A stretch of 64,000 nucleotides of DNA from positions 337,812-401,811 of the forward strand of contig VWND01000072.1 of assembly GCA_009599575.1 (NCBI GenBank), in the 5' to 3' direction. The notes beneath the pieces are model-generated. The model searched no databases, was not told the DNA's origin, and worked only from the letters and a program-made list of their open reading frames with translations. Shown piece by piece: positions 12,026-21,006 of the stretch (position 1 is its first letter; every line of letters begins with the position of its first letter). The position numbers were made by a program, and so were the translations under genes. The stretch comes from Blumeriella jaapii (taxonomy: Eukaryota > Ascomycota > Leotiomycetes > Helotiales > Drepanopezizaceae).

Positions 12026-12283
12026 CCTCTAGCTGATCACCGGATCCGGTGGTTAGCTACTTCCAAAGTGCGAAAAGGTCCTTTTGATGACTCCAAAAGC
12101 GGTCGAGACGCGTTATTATTGCAGTAAGCTTAAATGGACGCTCCGTCGACTCTGAAAACCCCAGCTTTTCTTCTCTCCATCAACCTTCTTCCCGTACCAA
12201 ACTCCACGAATTTTACTCAAATAATTTACCATGGCTTCCCCGACTCCAAAAAAGGTCGTCCCCGCGGTTTTTCGAGCCAAATA
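12026..12283 (+). repeat. Left inverted-repeat arm of the module
   Basis: Read forward, this matches the reverse complement of 12745-13058. Shared blocks are AGCTGATC(A/G)CCGG, GGTTAGCTAC, AAAGCGGTCGAGACGCGTTA, CTTAAATGGACGCTCCGTCG and TTTACCATGGC. The right arm has an extra block of about 80 bp (about 12885-12970) not present here. Confidence 0.8.
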
Positions 12284-12662
12284 AGGCCCTCTCCTCGAAC
12301 TCCAAGCCCACGTCGCCATCTTCACCACCAGGCGTCCCCCCGAGCCCATTTCCGCCACTGGAAAGACTTCCACCACCTGGCCCACCGGCTACGTCAGCCT
12401 CCTCAAGGCCTGGCGTAATAAGGCCACCAAGCACGTCGTCCAGGAAGGATATATCAAATTGATCTCCCTGTTTAACCCCGAGACCATTTCCGCCACTGGA
12501 AGGACTTCCACCACCTGGCCCACCGGCTACGTCAGCCTCCTCAAGTCCTGGCGTAATAAGGCCACCAAGCACGTCGTCCAGGATCGATATATCGAAAGGA
12601 TCACCCCGGTCGAGGGGATCGAAAAGCGGATTGGCCGAGAAGGCCGACCGGTTCAACAACAC
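12213..12662 (-). CDS. Hypothetical ORF in module centre (doubtful)
   Basis: A 149-codon open frame without a certain ATG start. It holds two copies of a 46-residue unit containing FDIS(I/F)LDDVLGGLITPG and a Gly/Ser-rich stretch. The opposite strand is also open over the same repeats (unit containing TTWPTGYVSLLK and WRNKATKHVV), so the coding strand is not settled. Conservation of FDISFL in the RIP-degraded copy at 10.2 kb supports the minus strand weakly. No family is recognised. Confidence 0.25.
   Translation of the reverse strand: MLLNRSAFSANPLFDPLDRGDPFDISILDDVLGGLITPGLEEADVAGGPGGGSPSSGGNGLGVKQGDQFDISFLDDVLGGLITPGLEEADVAGGPGGGSLSSGGNGLGGTPGGEDGDVGLEFEERALFGSKNRGDDLFWSRGSHGKLFE
12342..12605. 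repeat. Two 138-bp direct repeats inside the module
   Basis: The block beginning CCATTTCCGCCACTGGAA at about 12345 recurs at about 12483. It covers TTCCACCACCTGGCCCACCG, GCTACGTCAGCCTCCTCAAG and GCGTAATAAGGCCACCAAGC with few differences. The spacing of 138 bp equals 46 codons, so all frames are preserved. Confidence 0.85.
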
Positions 12663-12744
12663 GGACTCTGCGAGACTCCGATTGCGCAGGCGCCGCGGGC
12701 TAGGAGTCCGAAGAGAGGGGCTTATCTGGCGCGTCGGACCGCGA

Positions 12745-13058
12745 GGGCAACCTCTTTCGGAGTTGGGGACGCCATGGTAAATTAATTGAGTAAAATCGAG
12801 GAGTGTGGTATGAAAAGAAAGTTGATGGGAAGAAGAAAAGATGAGGTTTCCAATGTCGACGGAGCGTCCATTTAAGCTGATTAGCGCATTCCACGTATTC
12901 GCAATAACCTACTAGCGCATTCCACGTTCCGCTATTACAAAGAATGTAAACACGCCACTACGAATGCAGCAATAACGCGTCTCGACCGCTTTGGGAATCA
13001 ACAAATGGATCTTCCCGCACTCTGGAGGTAGCTAACCCGGAACCGGCGATCAGCTAAG
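12745..13058 (-). repeat. Right inverted-repeat arm of the module
   Basis: Reverse complement partner of 12026-12283; the ATG-bearing inner end is at about 12774. The outer end AGCTAAGGGG abuts LTR-D. The 80-bp extra block contains two copies of TAGCGCATTCCACGT about 30 bp apart. Confidence 0.8.
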
Positions 13059-13061
13059 GGG

Positions 13062-13314
13062 TGTATTGGATGCATTCTTCATGTACGCATTCCATAGTAA
13101 ATTGTTCCTGAAGCTCGGAAAGGCTCGTCGTTAACCTCCCCGGAAACTAGTTTCTCCGACCGACTGACTAAGCGAGCCAGGCCTGGCCTTCCGTCTTATA
13201 CGGAGGGCTCGCCAGCCAGACCTACAACAATACAAGTAACATACTACTGCATACAATTTCATCCTTTCAAGCCTCCGGTGAGGGTTCCTACCGAATATTC
13301 GGCTATGCACGACA
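13062..13314 (+). repeat. LTR-D, intact-looking
   Basis: It begins TGTATTGG after AAGGGG and ends GCACGACA (TG...CA). It contains TCTTATACGGAGGG, AAGTAACATACTACTGC and the GCCTCCGGTGAGGGTTCC block shared by all copies. It lies 93 bp from the stop codon of the neighbouring MFS gene, marking the right edge of the transposon zone. Confidence 0.8.
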
Positions 13315-13407
13315 GAAACCAAAAAAAAGCAGTTTGTTAAGCAAACTCTACCCTATGTCTATAAATGCTTCACCGAGTCCAGTTTCTCCCCGATTGCCAT
13401 TTTCAGA

Positions 13408-15216
13408 TCAAGCCGCTCTCTCGCTGTATTCTTTCTCCACTCGTTCCCGCTTCTTGTGAGTAGAGCAGATACTCCATAAACTCACACCTAGTCCGACCAA
13501 GCATGAGAAGATCGTGACGATATATGCGCTTCGGTAACATTCCAAGCCATCCATACATTCACGCTCTCCATCTGGCTTGACAATACTGTGGCGGTCGTAA
13601 ACCCTCCCATAGAAAAAAAGATTGAAGACGTTACCACTAATGACTGGGCTCAAAGTCATGCATCCCCAGTTTGTGCTCAAACCGCCGACGCCAAAAGCGT
13701 CAGCGACAAGCGATGGGAAACATCCGAAGAGAAAGCCGTAGGCAATACCTGTGAGACCGGATACTAAGCTTAAGAGGTGGGGATTTTCCACGGACAATGC
13801 TACGGCTTGAGCAGCGAGGAAGATTAAAGCCGCGACGGTGAGACACCACAAGCGAGAGACTTTGAGTACTTTGGCTAGGAAATCGGATCCGAGACCTGCT
13901 GAGGTTAGCTTCAGCAAAACAACGGGCTTGAATTGGACATGCCACTCATGAGCCGCCCAATGAAACTGCACACGGACAGTATTGACACGTGCATGGCTTG
14001 TCGCTTATTGATAAAGTCATCGGTGACAGAGTCGTCCCAATAGAGCCACAAAGCTCTCGCATCGTTGCCGATGTTACTGCAAACAATCAGTACAAAAACT
14101 TTCACTGCTTAACGATCTGACCTACTTGATGGTCATCAATCCAACTCCAGTCAAAATACCCATCAGCATGAATAACTGCCAGAATTCGATCATCGGAAGC
14201 ATCTTCCATCCTCGAATATCTACAAGATGAGCATGTTCCTTCTTATCGTATTCTTCAGGCTCGTCCCCGGGGTTGGAGGAAGTCTTGGACATCAGAGAGG
14301 AGGTTTCCATATCGGGATTGACGCCTTCGGCTACCTCAACTCCTACATAATGGTTTTAGGGCGTCTGCACTCCGGGCATGCGCGCACGGGAGGGGGCTAG
14401 GGGATCGACTTACCTGGTTCTTCGCCCACCAATTGAGCCCGGTAACTAGACTCCTCTGATTTCGTCCGGTGATGCCTACGGGATGCGGACCGCCCACGGC
14501 CAGTCGCCGATGGAACTGCCGAATAATGGGGCTGGGGCAGTACTCGCAGGAAGAAAAAACCGATAGCGACAATTCCAAAGGTTCCGAATGCTAACAGTAA
14601 CAGGAAGTCCCCGGTAGATCCGGGCATGACGAATTGCGCAAACATCGAAAAAAAGAATGCGCTGAGCCCGAATGCGGCCAGGGGAAATCCAGTTGCCGTC
14701 CCCCTGTGATGGGGCCAATTCAAGGCGGATGTTTTGATCGCAGCCGAGAAGGTGGCACATCCGCCCAATCCAGTGAAGAGCGAGAAGATGCAGAGCAATG
14801 GCAGCCATCCAGACCCCCTGTCATATGCTTGGTGTAGAGGGAAGTATCCCAATGCCAGCAAGAGAGCACCCATGATGACAGCCGGCCGAGGACCCTTCGT
14901 GTCGACCAGTATCCCCACAGGTATGCCCATCGCATACATGCCCAAGTTCCCGGAAAGCCCCTGGCCAGGTTAACAGACAGTCTGGGTCGGCCGGGCAAGG
15001 GGATTGTACTATCAGGTTTTGTTCTGTCGAGGAGAGCTTCAGCTTCTCGGCGAATTGAGGACCCCATGCTGAATAAACATACTGTTTTTTTGGGGTTAGC
15101 AATCAATGACTTTCGATATCCACCAGGAAACCCACATTTGTACCGCATGCCAATGAGATGGCTGTTGCAGCGACACTTGAAATGATCCTGGCTCTGAAGA
15201 ATTGTTTGTCCGACAT
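13408..15216 (-). CDS. Nodulin-like / MCH1-like MFS transporter
   Basis: Six exons give 512 residues: 15216-15136, 15081-15010, 14960-14414, 14342-14126, 14076-13943, 13895-13408, with lengths summing to a whole number of codons. The ATG at 15216 begins MSDKQFFRARIISSVAATA, followed by ACGTN/YVYSAWGPQFA across intron 1, the signature of nodulin-like major-facilitator proteins. Twelve hydrophobic segments are split by a basic/Ser-rich loop (RGRSASRRHHRTKS) and an acidic stretch before TM7. The closest yeast relative by appearance is MCH1, a monocarboxylate-transporter homologue of unknown substrate that is vacuolar in yeast. Intron 5 appears to use a GC donor (GCATGT at 13942), which keeps the expected SGLGSD. 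The substrate cannot be told from sequence. It is divergent from TMS1, with a shared 449-bp promoter. Confidence 0.85.
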
Positions 15217-15665
15217 GGTCAACAGCGGGACCTTTCTGACGGCTGTAGCTAGGGAGCTGATGTTCCAAGCCAGTGGGTGTATCAGACGTGAGAGGTTGAC
15301 TTGATCATGATGTTGGTACAACGGAGCAAGACTGGAGTCTTACGTAGAGGAGGAGAAAGTGGGAGAGTTTCTCGTGTGGACACACAACATCGCACAGGTG
15401 TCCCTCGACAGGCGAGCGATCCGAGACCGGGATGAGCTGGGATGGCAGGATTACTAATCGATAGACGCTGGTACGCGAGTAGCCGCAGCCGCCGGTCACG
15501 CCGCCGCGCTTGGGTTTATGCGTGTGGCTGACGCCGTTGACGCGGGGACATCTCCCCATCCTCGTTCATCGCATCGATTCAGCCTCATCATCAATCTCCC
15601 GTCACCGGCTGGAACTGGAGCAGTGAAAGACCGACAAATCTATTCCTACGCCGTCCATCAGAATT
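15217..15665. promoter_or_regulatory. Shared upstream region of MFS transporter and TMS1
   Basis: 449 bp between two divergent start codons. It must hold both promoters. No TATA box or named operator was recognised with confidence. Confidence 0.5.
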
Positions 15666-17215
15666 ATGGGTGCTCTACTCTCTCTCCCACTGCTGGCAGT
15701 GCCCAGTATGGGAACCGTACGTCAAGTTCCCCATGAAACCCAGGGAGACACATGCTGACTTCCACAGGTAATAGGGTTCATGGCAAGTTGCTGCGGTGCA
15801 GCTACGTGCTCTGCAGTCTGCAGCGCATGCGGAAAATGTGGTAACAGGTGAGTCGGATTCGATTTGAGCTGGGCGCAGTTTAACCAATATCTTGCAGTGT
15901 TGCCACGCGAATCGCCTACGCCCTCATACTCCTCATCAACTCGATCCTATCGTGGATCATGCTCACCCCATGGGCGATCAACAAGCTGCAGCACTTGACT
16001 CTGGATTACATGGAAATCGTGTGCCCGAATGGTCCTTGCTACGGTTGGGTTGCGGTTCACCGGATCAACTTCGCTCTGGGAATCTTCCACTTGATCATGG
16101 GTGTCATCCTCCTCGGCGTCAACTCTTCCAAAAACCCGCGAGCGGCGATACAGAATGGTTTCTGGGGTCCCAAGATTCTTGCCTGGGTCGCTCTGATTGT
16201 GGTCTCGTTCCTGATTCCCGACTCGTTCTTCTTCGTCTGGGGGAACTACATCTCCTTCGCTGGAGCTACGGCTTTCCTCCTCCTCGGTCTCATCCTCTTG
16301 GTCGACCTGGCACACTCCTGGGCGGAATACTGTCTGGAGCAAATTGAGGCTCAGGATTCGCGGGTTTGGAGAGGCATCCTCATCGGATCAACGCTTGGAA
16401 TGTACGCGGCGTCGATTGCCATGACCATTATCCAATACGTTTTCTTTGCCGCGGGAGGATGCACCATGAATCAGACGGCCATCACTCTCAACTTGATCTT
16501 CCTCCTGGTGGTCTCAGGCGTCTCGGTCCATCCAGCGGTCCAAGAGTACAATCCCAAAGCTGGCCTGGCCCAGTCCGCCATCGTCGCTGTGTATTGCACG
16601 TACCTGACCATGTCTGCTGTGTCCATGGAGCCTGACGACAAGCACTGCAACCCCCTCATCCGAGCCGGCACCCGAGGCACGCGGACGACCTCCATTGTCA
16701 TTGGCGCCATCGTCACGATGTTGACTGTTGCGTACACCACCACGAGAGCCGCTACCCAAGGGGTCGCGCTTGGCGGCAAGGGAAAGAGTATTCGGCTACC
16801 CGACGAGGACGAGCACACCCTCGTCACGCAACAGCCGAACAGCCGTCGCGAGATGCGCGCCGCGGCACTGCGCCAAGCCGTCGAGGAAGGGAGCCTCCCC
16901 GCCGACGCTTTGCTTGATGACGATAGCGACAGCGAGAACGGGGGCGATAGCGCCAAGGACGACGAGCGGAACTCGACACAGTACAACTACACGCTCTTCC
17001 ACGTCATCTTCTTCCTCGCCACGGCTTGGGTGGCCACGCTGCTCACGATGAACATCGAAGAGTCCACCAAGGACGGCATCGACTTTGCCCCGGTCGGACG
17101 AACCTACTGGGCCAGCTGGGTGAAGATTGTGAGCGCCTGGGCTTGCTACGCCATCTACACCTGGACGCTGGTGGCGCCCATCGCGCTGCCGGACCGGTTC
17201 GACTTCTCGGACTAG
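15666..17215 (+). CDS. TMS1: TMS1/Serinc family membrane protein
   Basis: Three exons (15666-15716, 15768-15847, 15898-17215) encode 482 residues; yeast Tms1 is about 473. It starts MGALLSLPLLAVPSMGT. Exon 2 gives the Cys-rich segment SCCGAATCSAVCSACGKCG typical of the family. Exon 3 then carries IAYALILLINSILSW, LDYMEIVCPNGPCYGW and nine or so further membrane segments, with an acidic cytosolic loop (DDDSDSENGGDSAKDDE) before the last two. Animal Serinc proteins were named for serine incorporation into lipids, and structural work suggests lipid scrambling. The fungal role is unsettled; vacuolar/endomembrane location is expected. The final WASWVKIVSAWACYAIYTW motif is characteristic. Both introns have GT-AG ends (51 and 50 nt). 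Confidence 0.93.
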
Positions 17216-17778
17216 GGCCGGCCCGGCGGTTCGTCGTGCGGGCCTCGGTGGTTTTCTGCGTCTGTTTTAAGCATGGTGTTGGTAGTTGTGATACTTTTGC
17301 GCCTGTGATACACTTCAATTCTTCCTCCACGCCCACGCACGCTCTGTTCGCTCGTGAGATGAATGAGGTCTGTCTGTTGTCCTTGGCTGGTCTCACACCC
17401 GCCTCTCCGTGTGCTTGCTGCCTGCTGCATCACGGTCCGCATCCTGCCTGGCTCGTGGCCTCCCGACGGCCATGCACCCTCATGTTGGCGATCCTCCCCG
17501 GTGCCGATGGTGTCTCGCGCTCTCCCGTAGCCGTCTTTCGCACACGCGCCACGACGTCCGTCGCATCCCCGGATTCGCGCTCCCCCATCACGGCCACTTC
17601 CCCGTTTCCCCCGTCCCGATGATGTATCGCGCTCTCCCTCGGCCCTCCTCCGCAGGCGCCACGACATCCGTCGCATCCCCGGATTTGCGCTCGCCCGCCC
17701 CTGCCACTGCCACTTCCCCTATCCCGTCGCCCCGGCGGGTGGGTCGCAGGCCGCCAGCACCACGCGCCCTCGGCCCCT

Positions 17779-17850
17779 TCACCCCCTTCACCCATTTCAC
17801 CCATTTCACCCTCTTCACCCCTTCACCCCCTTCACCCCCTCCCACGGTGA
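17779..17850. repeat. TTCACCC minisatellite
   Basis: About nine imperfect copies of CCCTTCACC/CATTTCACC in a row, pyrimidine-rich on this strand. Confidence 0.8.
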
Positions 17851-19389
17851 GACGACACGTCTCCGCGTCCCGAGACGGCAGTTCCAGCGCCCCGGTCTCC
17901 GGCGGGCCGCTCCGAACGAGGGCGCTTCCTGTTGCACGTCGCAGTAGGGCCTCGGTCCCGGATGTCGCTCGCGCCTGTACTCCTTGGACCGACGGCGCCG
18001 TGCACACCTCGGGAAGCTCACGTCCATTCGGTGGACTGGGGCCGTCGCCCGTCGTTCGTGGCAGGGCTGCGAGACGGGAGCGGCGCGGCGCGTTGCGTTG
18101 CGTTTCATGGCAAAGCTTAAGCCGCGTCTGCTGCCGGCCATGATGCCTGTCTCTCCCCCTCCCTCCCTCCCTCCCTCCTCCGCGTCGGGGTGGGTCTGAT
18201 GGGGGGACGTCGATCGTGGGATGCTTCGCCTTGCTGTTTGTTGGTATGTAGGTGTGAGCTCGACGGCGGCCTTGCGCCCCGAGAACCGCGCTGCGCTCTC
18301 GCGTCTCCGGCCGTCGACCCGTCGTCCTCCGGCTTGCGCATCGACGGCCACTTGCTGGTCGCGGCTCGCCGCTCGGCCACGGTGGGCATGTATGTCTGTG
18401 TATGTCTGCCTGTATGTCTGTACACCGTCGATGCTACCGTGCTGTGACATGGATGCGTCCCTCGCCCCCTGGTCGGCTGCCTGCTCGAGCTCCCCTCGAG
18501 ACCTGCGACGGTGGGGGATGGCGCGGTCTCGTTTGTTGCACGTCGCACTGGAGTCTAGATGCGGCGGCGTCCAGCTCGCTCGGCGCCTCCTTCTCCCCTG
18601 CGTGCTCGCCTCTCTTCTGGCCTTTTCCTTCCTTCCTTCCTTCCTTCCCTCCCTCCCTGACCGGCCTTGCCTCATCGGAGGTCGGCGGCTTCGCATCGCC
18701 GCTCGGCCCCGCGGCGCTCGGCTCGAGTCGGCTCGCCTCGGCTCGGGCGCGTCCCGGCCAGGCCGTCGCCCCGACGCCTCGCTGCGTGCCGCCTGGCCTG
18801 GCCGGGCCGGGCCGGGCCGGGCCGTCCGTCGGCGCGCAGCGCAGCGCAGCACGGCTCGGCCATGCCATCTCATCTCATCTGGGGCCTTCGTTCTCGTGGC
18901 TGGCTGGCTGGCGGGCGGGCTTTTGTTGCAAATCGCACCTTCTCCACCTCGGCTAGGCTGGGCTGGGCTGGGCTGGGGGAGAGCGCCGTACCGTCGTCAT
19001 ACGGTACATGTGATACAGCAGCGCAAGCAAGGGAGGCTTCCTCCTGTACTGTACCGTACCGTACCGAACAGTACCGTACTCGCTCGTCTTCTGCCGAACT
19101 GCTCCTGCGGCGGCACCGCGGGCGCGAGGAGGAGGGCCCGCGTGCTGAGCTGCGGCTCGGTAACGATATACCTACCTAGGTAAGAATGTTAAGGTACCTC
19201 CTAAGGTAGGTAGGTATTGAACGTCAGAAAAGGGCAGTGAAAACCGCGCTACCTCAAGCCTTTCCTAGAGCATGGAAGACGTGCTCAGCTGGGATTTTTG
19301 TACACATAAGCTACTTTCGAGAAAATAGTTAGGTAAGGTACCTAGGTAGTTATACTGTGTAAAAGAGATATGCGACGAAAAGGTCTCGC

Positions 19390-20035
19390 TGTTTGAGCTT
19401 TGCTAGGCGCTGCGAAGGCGCTTTTGCGTACACGCGGGAAGGGTGTTATATCAGAATGCTCTTTTTTTAATTGAATGATTTCGGTTTGTATAATGCTTTT
19501 TTCGGGGTTTTATCTGTTTACTATACAGTACGTCGCGTGTTTTGTAATAGCCATTTGGGTCTAGCGCGCTGCTAAGCGCTGCTAAAGCATTTTGGCCTCC
19601 CCGCAGGAATTGTGTTCTATCAGAAAGCCAATTATTTTTATTACTAAATGCTTCTGTTCGTAAAATGCATTTTTCTCGGGGTTTTATCTGTTTACCTATA
19701 CATACTACACGTCGCGTGTTTTGTAACAGCCGTTTGTAATCTAGCGCGCTGCTAAAGCATTTTGGCCTCCCCGCAGGAATTGTCTCATATCAGAAAGCTA
19801 TTTTTTTTAAATGCTTCTGTTTGTGAAATGCATTTTTCTCGAGGTTTTATCTGTTTACTGTATAGCCATTTGTAATCTAACGCGCTGCTAGGCGCTGCTA
19901 AAGCATTTTTGCCTTCCCGCAGGAATTGTATTATATCAGAAACCCCCAAAAAATTTTACTAAATGCTTCTGTTTGTAAAATACACTTTTCTCATTTTTTA
20001 CCCATAAACAGCACATCGCGTGTTTTGTAATATGT
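19390..20035. repeat. Satellite-like tandem repeat, about four units of 150-180 bp
   Basis: Each unit carries, in order, GCTAAAGCATTTTGGCCTCC, CCGCAGGAATTGT, ATATCAGAAAGC, AAATGCTTCTGTTTGTAAAA, GCATTTTTCTCGGGGTTTTA, TCTGTTTAC and GTCGCGTGTTTTGTAATAGC. Copies start at about 19392, 19570, 19745 and 19880, the last one decaying after 20000. No open frame. It is not related to the LTRs at the left end. Confidence 0.85.
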
Positions 20036-20536
20036 AGGTAGGTAGGTAGCTATTCCGGATCCAGCGCGCTCTTGCTCTCCTCGCCCCCAGAGGTGCTCAC
20101 CAAAACAGAACAGAACAGCACGCACCCAACCACGCTCGTATCCAAACTCCCCTTTTCCATCACGCGTGGGCAACGATCGATCTCGGTCGTTTGCGCGTCC
20201 GTCGCACGTCGACACGGGCGGACGGTATGTATGTACAGTATAGTATGTACAGTAGATAGTGCGTAGTTGAGAGAGACGCGCGGGGATGCGTCCGAGCAAG
20301 GGCGGTGGTGGTGGTTGGGCGTGAGGGAGAGCTGAGGTACCTGAACTTGAACTTGACGTACCTACCTACCTGCCTACCTAGAGGGCATTATACAGACCAA
20401 GACCCGACTCCGGCGCCTTGAGGGAAGGACGTCGGCAGTCTGCTGTGGTATCCCGCCCGAGCACGTATCCCAGAGACCTGGGATGGGAGGGGAAAGCGAC
20501 TTGGCGCGATTTAAGCACTGTTTAGGCACCGTGGAG

Positions 20537-20650
20537 AAGGGGGGAGGGGGGGGGGGGGGGGGGGGGGGAGTGAGGGAGTGAGGGAGTGAGTGAGGGAGTG
20601 AGTGAGGGGGGGGAGGGAGGGGAGCGAGAGAGTGAGAGAGTGAGAGATTC
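20537..20650. repeat. Poly-G tract and GTGAGGGA repeat
   Basis: A G-run of about 30 bases near 20540-20569 is followed by GTGAGGGA/GAGTGAGA repeats to about 20650. It is a low-complexity purine strand with no coding signal. Confidence 0.9.
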
Positions 20651-21006
20651 AGAGATTGTTTGTATTCATCCTAGCTACCAACCCCACCAGCAAGAAGAGG
20701 AAAAAGAACAGAGAAAGTAAAAAGGCCCATGGATCCTCGCGCGGACCGACCATCCCTCAAACCGACATCCGTCCGCATCGCAAACGAGGCGAAGAAAACC
20801 AGAGGAGAATCGGAGTTGCCTGCGTGAGCACTCGCGAGGAGCGCCACACGCGTGGTAGGTAACTCTCTCCACATCGCTGTGAAGTGTATTCGATCCTCAA
20901 GTACCGGAGGGAGGGGAAGAGGGGGAAAGAGAAGAAAAAGCAAAATGCACCGGGGCAAAGGCGGCTCGCAGGCTGTAGGTAGGACACCCGCACCACCTCT
21001 CCTTTC

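Larger units (their letters stand above)
12021..13061. other. Palindromic module with unknown ORFs
   Basis: A 1.04-kb block bounded by inverted-repeat arms and ending in AAGGGG before LTR-D. Each arm contains an ATG reading inward: MASPTPKKVVPAVFRAK then TAA on the left (ATG near 12231), and MASPTPKEVALAVRRAR then TAA on the right arm read on the minus strand. Both TAA codons fall at the same place, where CAA would give read-through. The centre holds two 138-bp direct repeats. The function is not recognised. A fold-back transcript is a possible consequence of the arrangement. Confidence 0.6.
11646..13314 (+). mobile_element. Non-autonomous LTR element carrying the palindromic module
   Basis: Order: LTR-C fragment, primer-binding-like site and leader, a dozen codons of gag, a 1-kb module with inverted-repeat arms, AAGGGG polypurine-like tract, LTR-D. 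No pol is present, so mobility would need another element's enzymes. The sequence is nearly free of RIP decay, unlike the related copy to its left. The classification as a TRIM/LARD-like derivative is inference from this order. Confidence 0.55.
17216..20950. other. Gene-poor 3.7-kb region with simple and tandem repeats
   Basis: No credible gene. The 17.3-19.15 kb part is GC-rich and open in many frames on both strands, with unconserved Pro/Arg/Ala-rich readings that look like compositional artefacts. It contains TTCACCC repeats (about 17779-17850), GGCTGG/GGGCC runs (18.8-18.98 kb), and GTACC/GTACTGTAC runs (19.04-19.08 kb). It also holds CCTACCTAGG runs (19.16-19.22 and 19.33 kb), the satellite at 19.39-20.03 kb, and a poly-G tract at 20.54 kb. 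The first part includes the TMS1 3' UTR. Confidence 0.6.

Noticed and set aside
12021..13061. Palindromic module as an ordinary DNA transposon with terminal inverted repeats
   Set aside because: The arms are unusually long, include a would-be gene start, no target-site duplication or transposase was seen, and the outer end is fixed to the LTR in both copies. Not excluded, but a resident module is the better reading.
17400..19180. Several 100-350-codon frames on both strands
   Set aside because: They overlap on opposite strands in GC-rich low-complexity DNA, are Arg/Pro/Ala/Ser-rich, and show no family motif or intron pattern.
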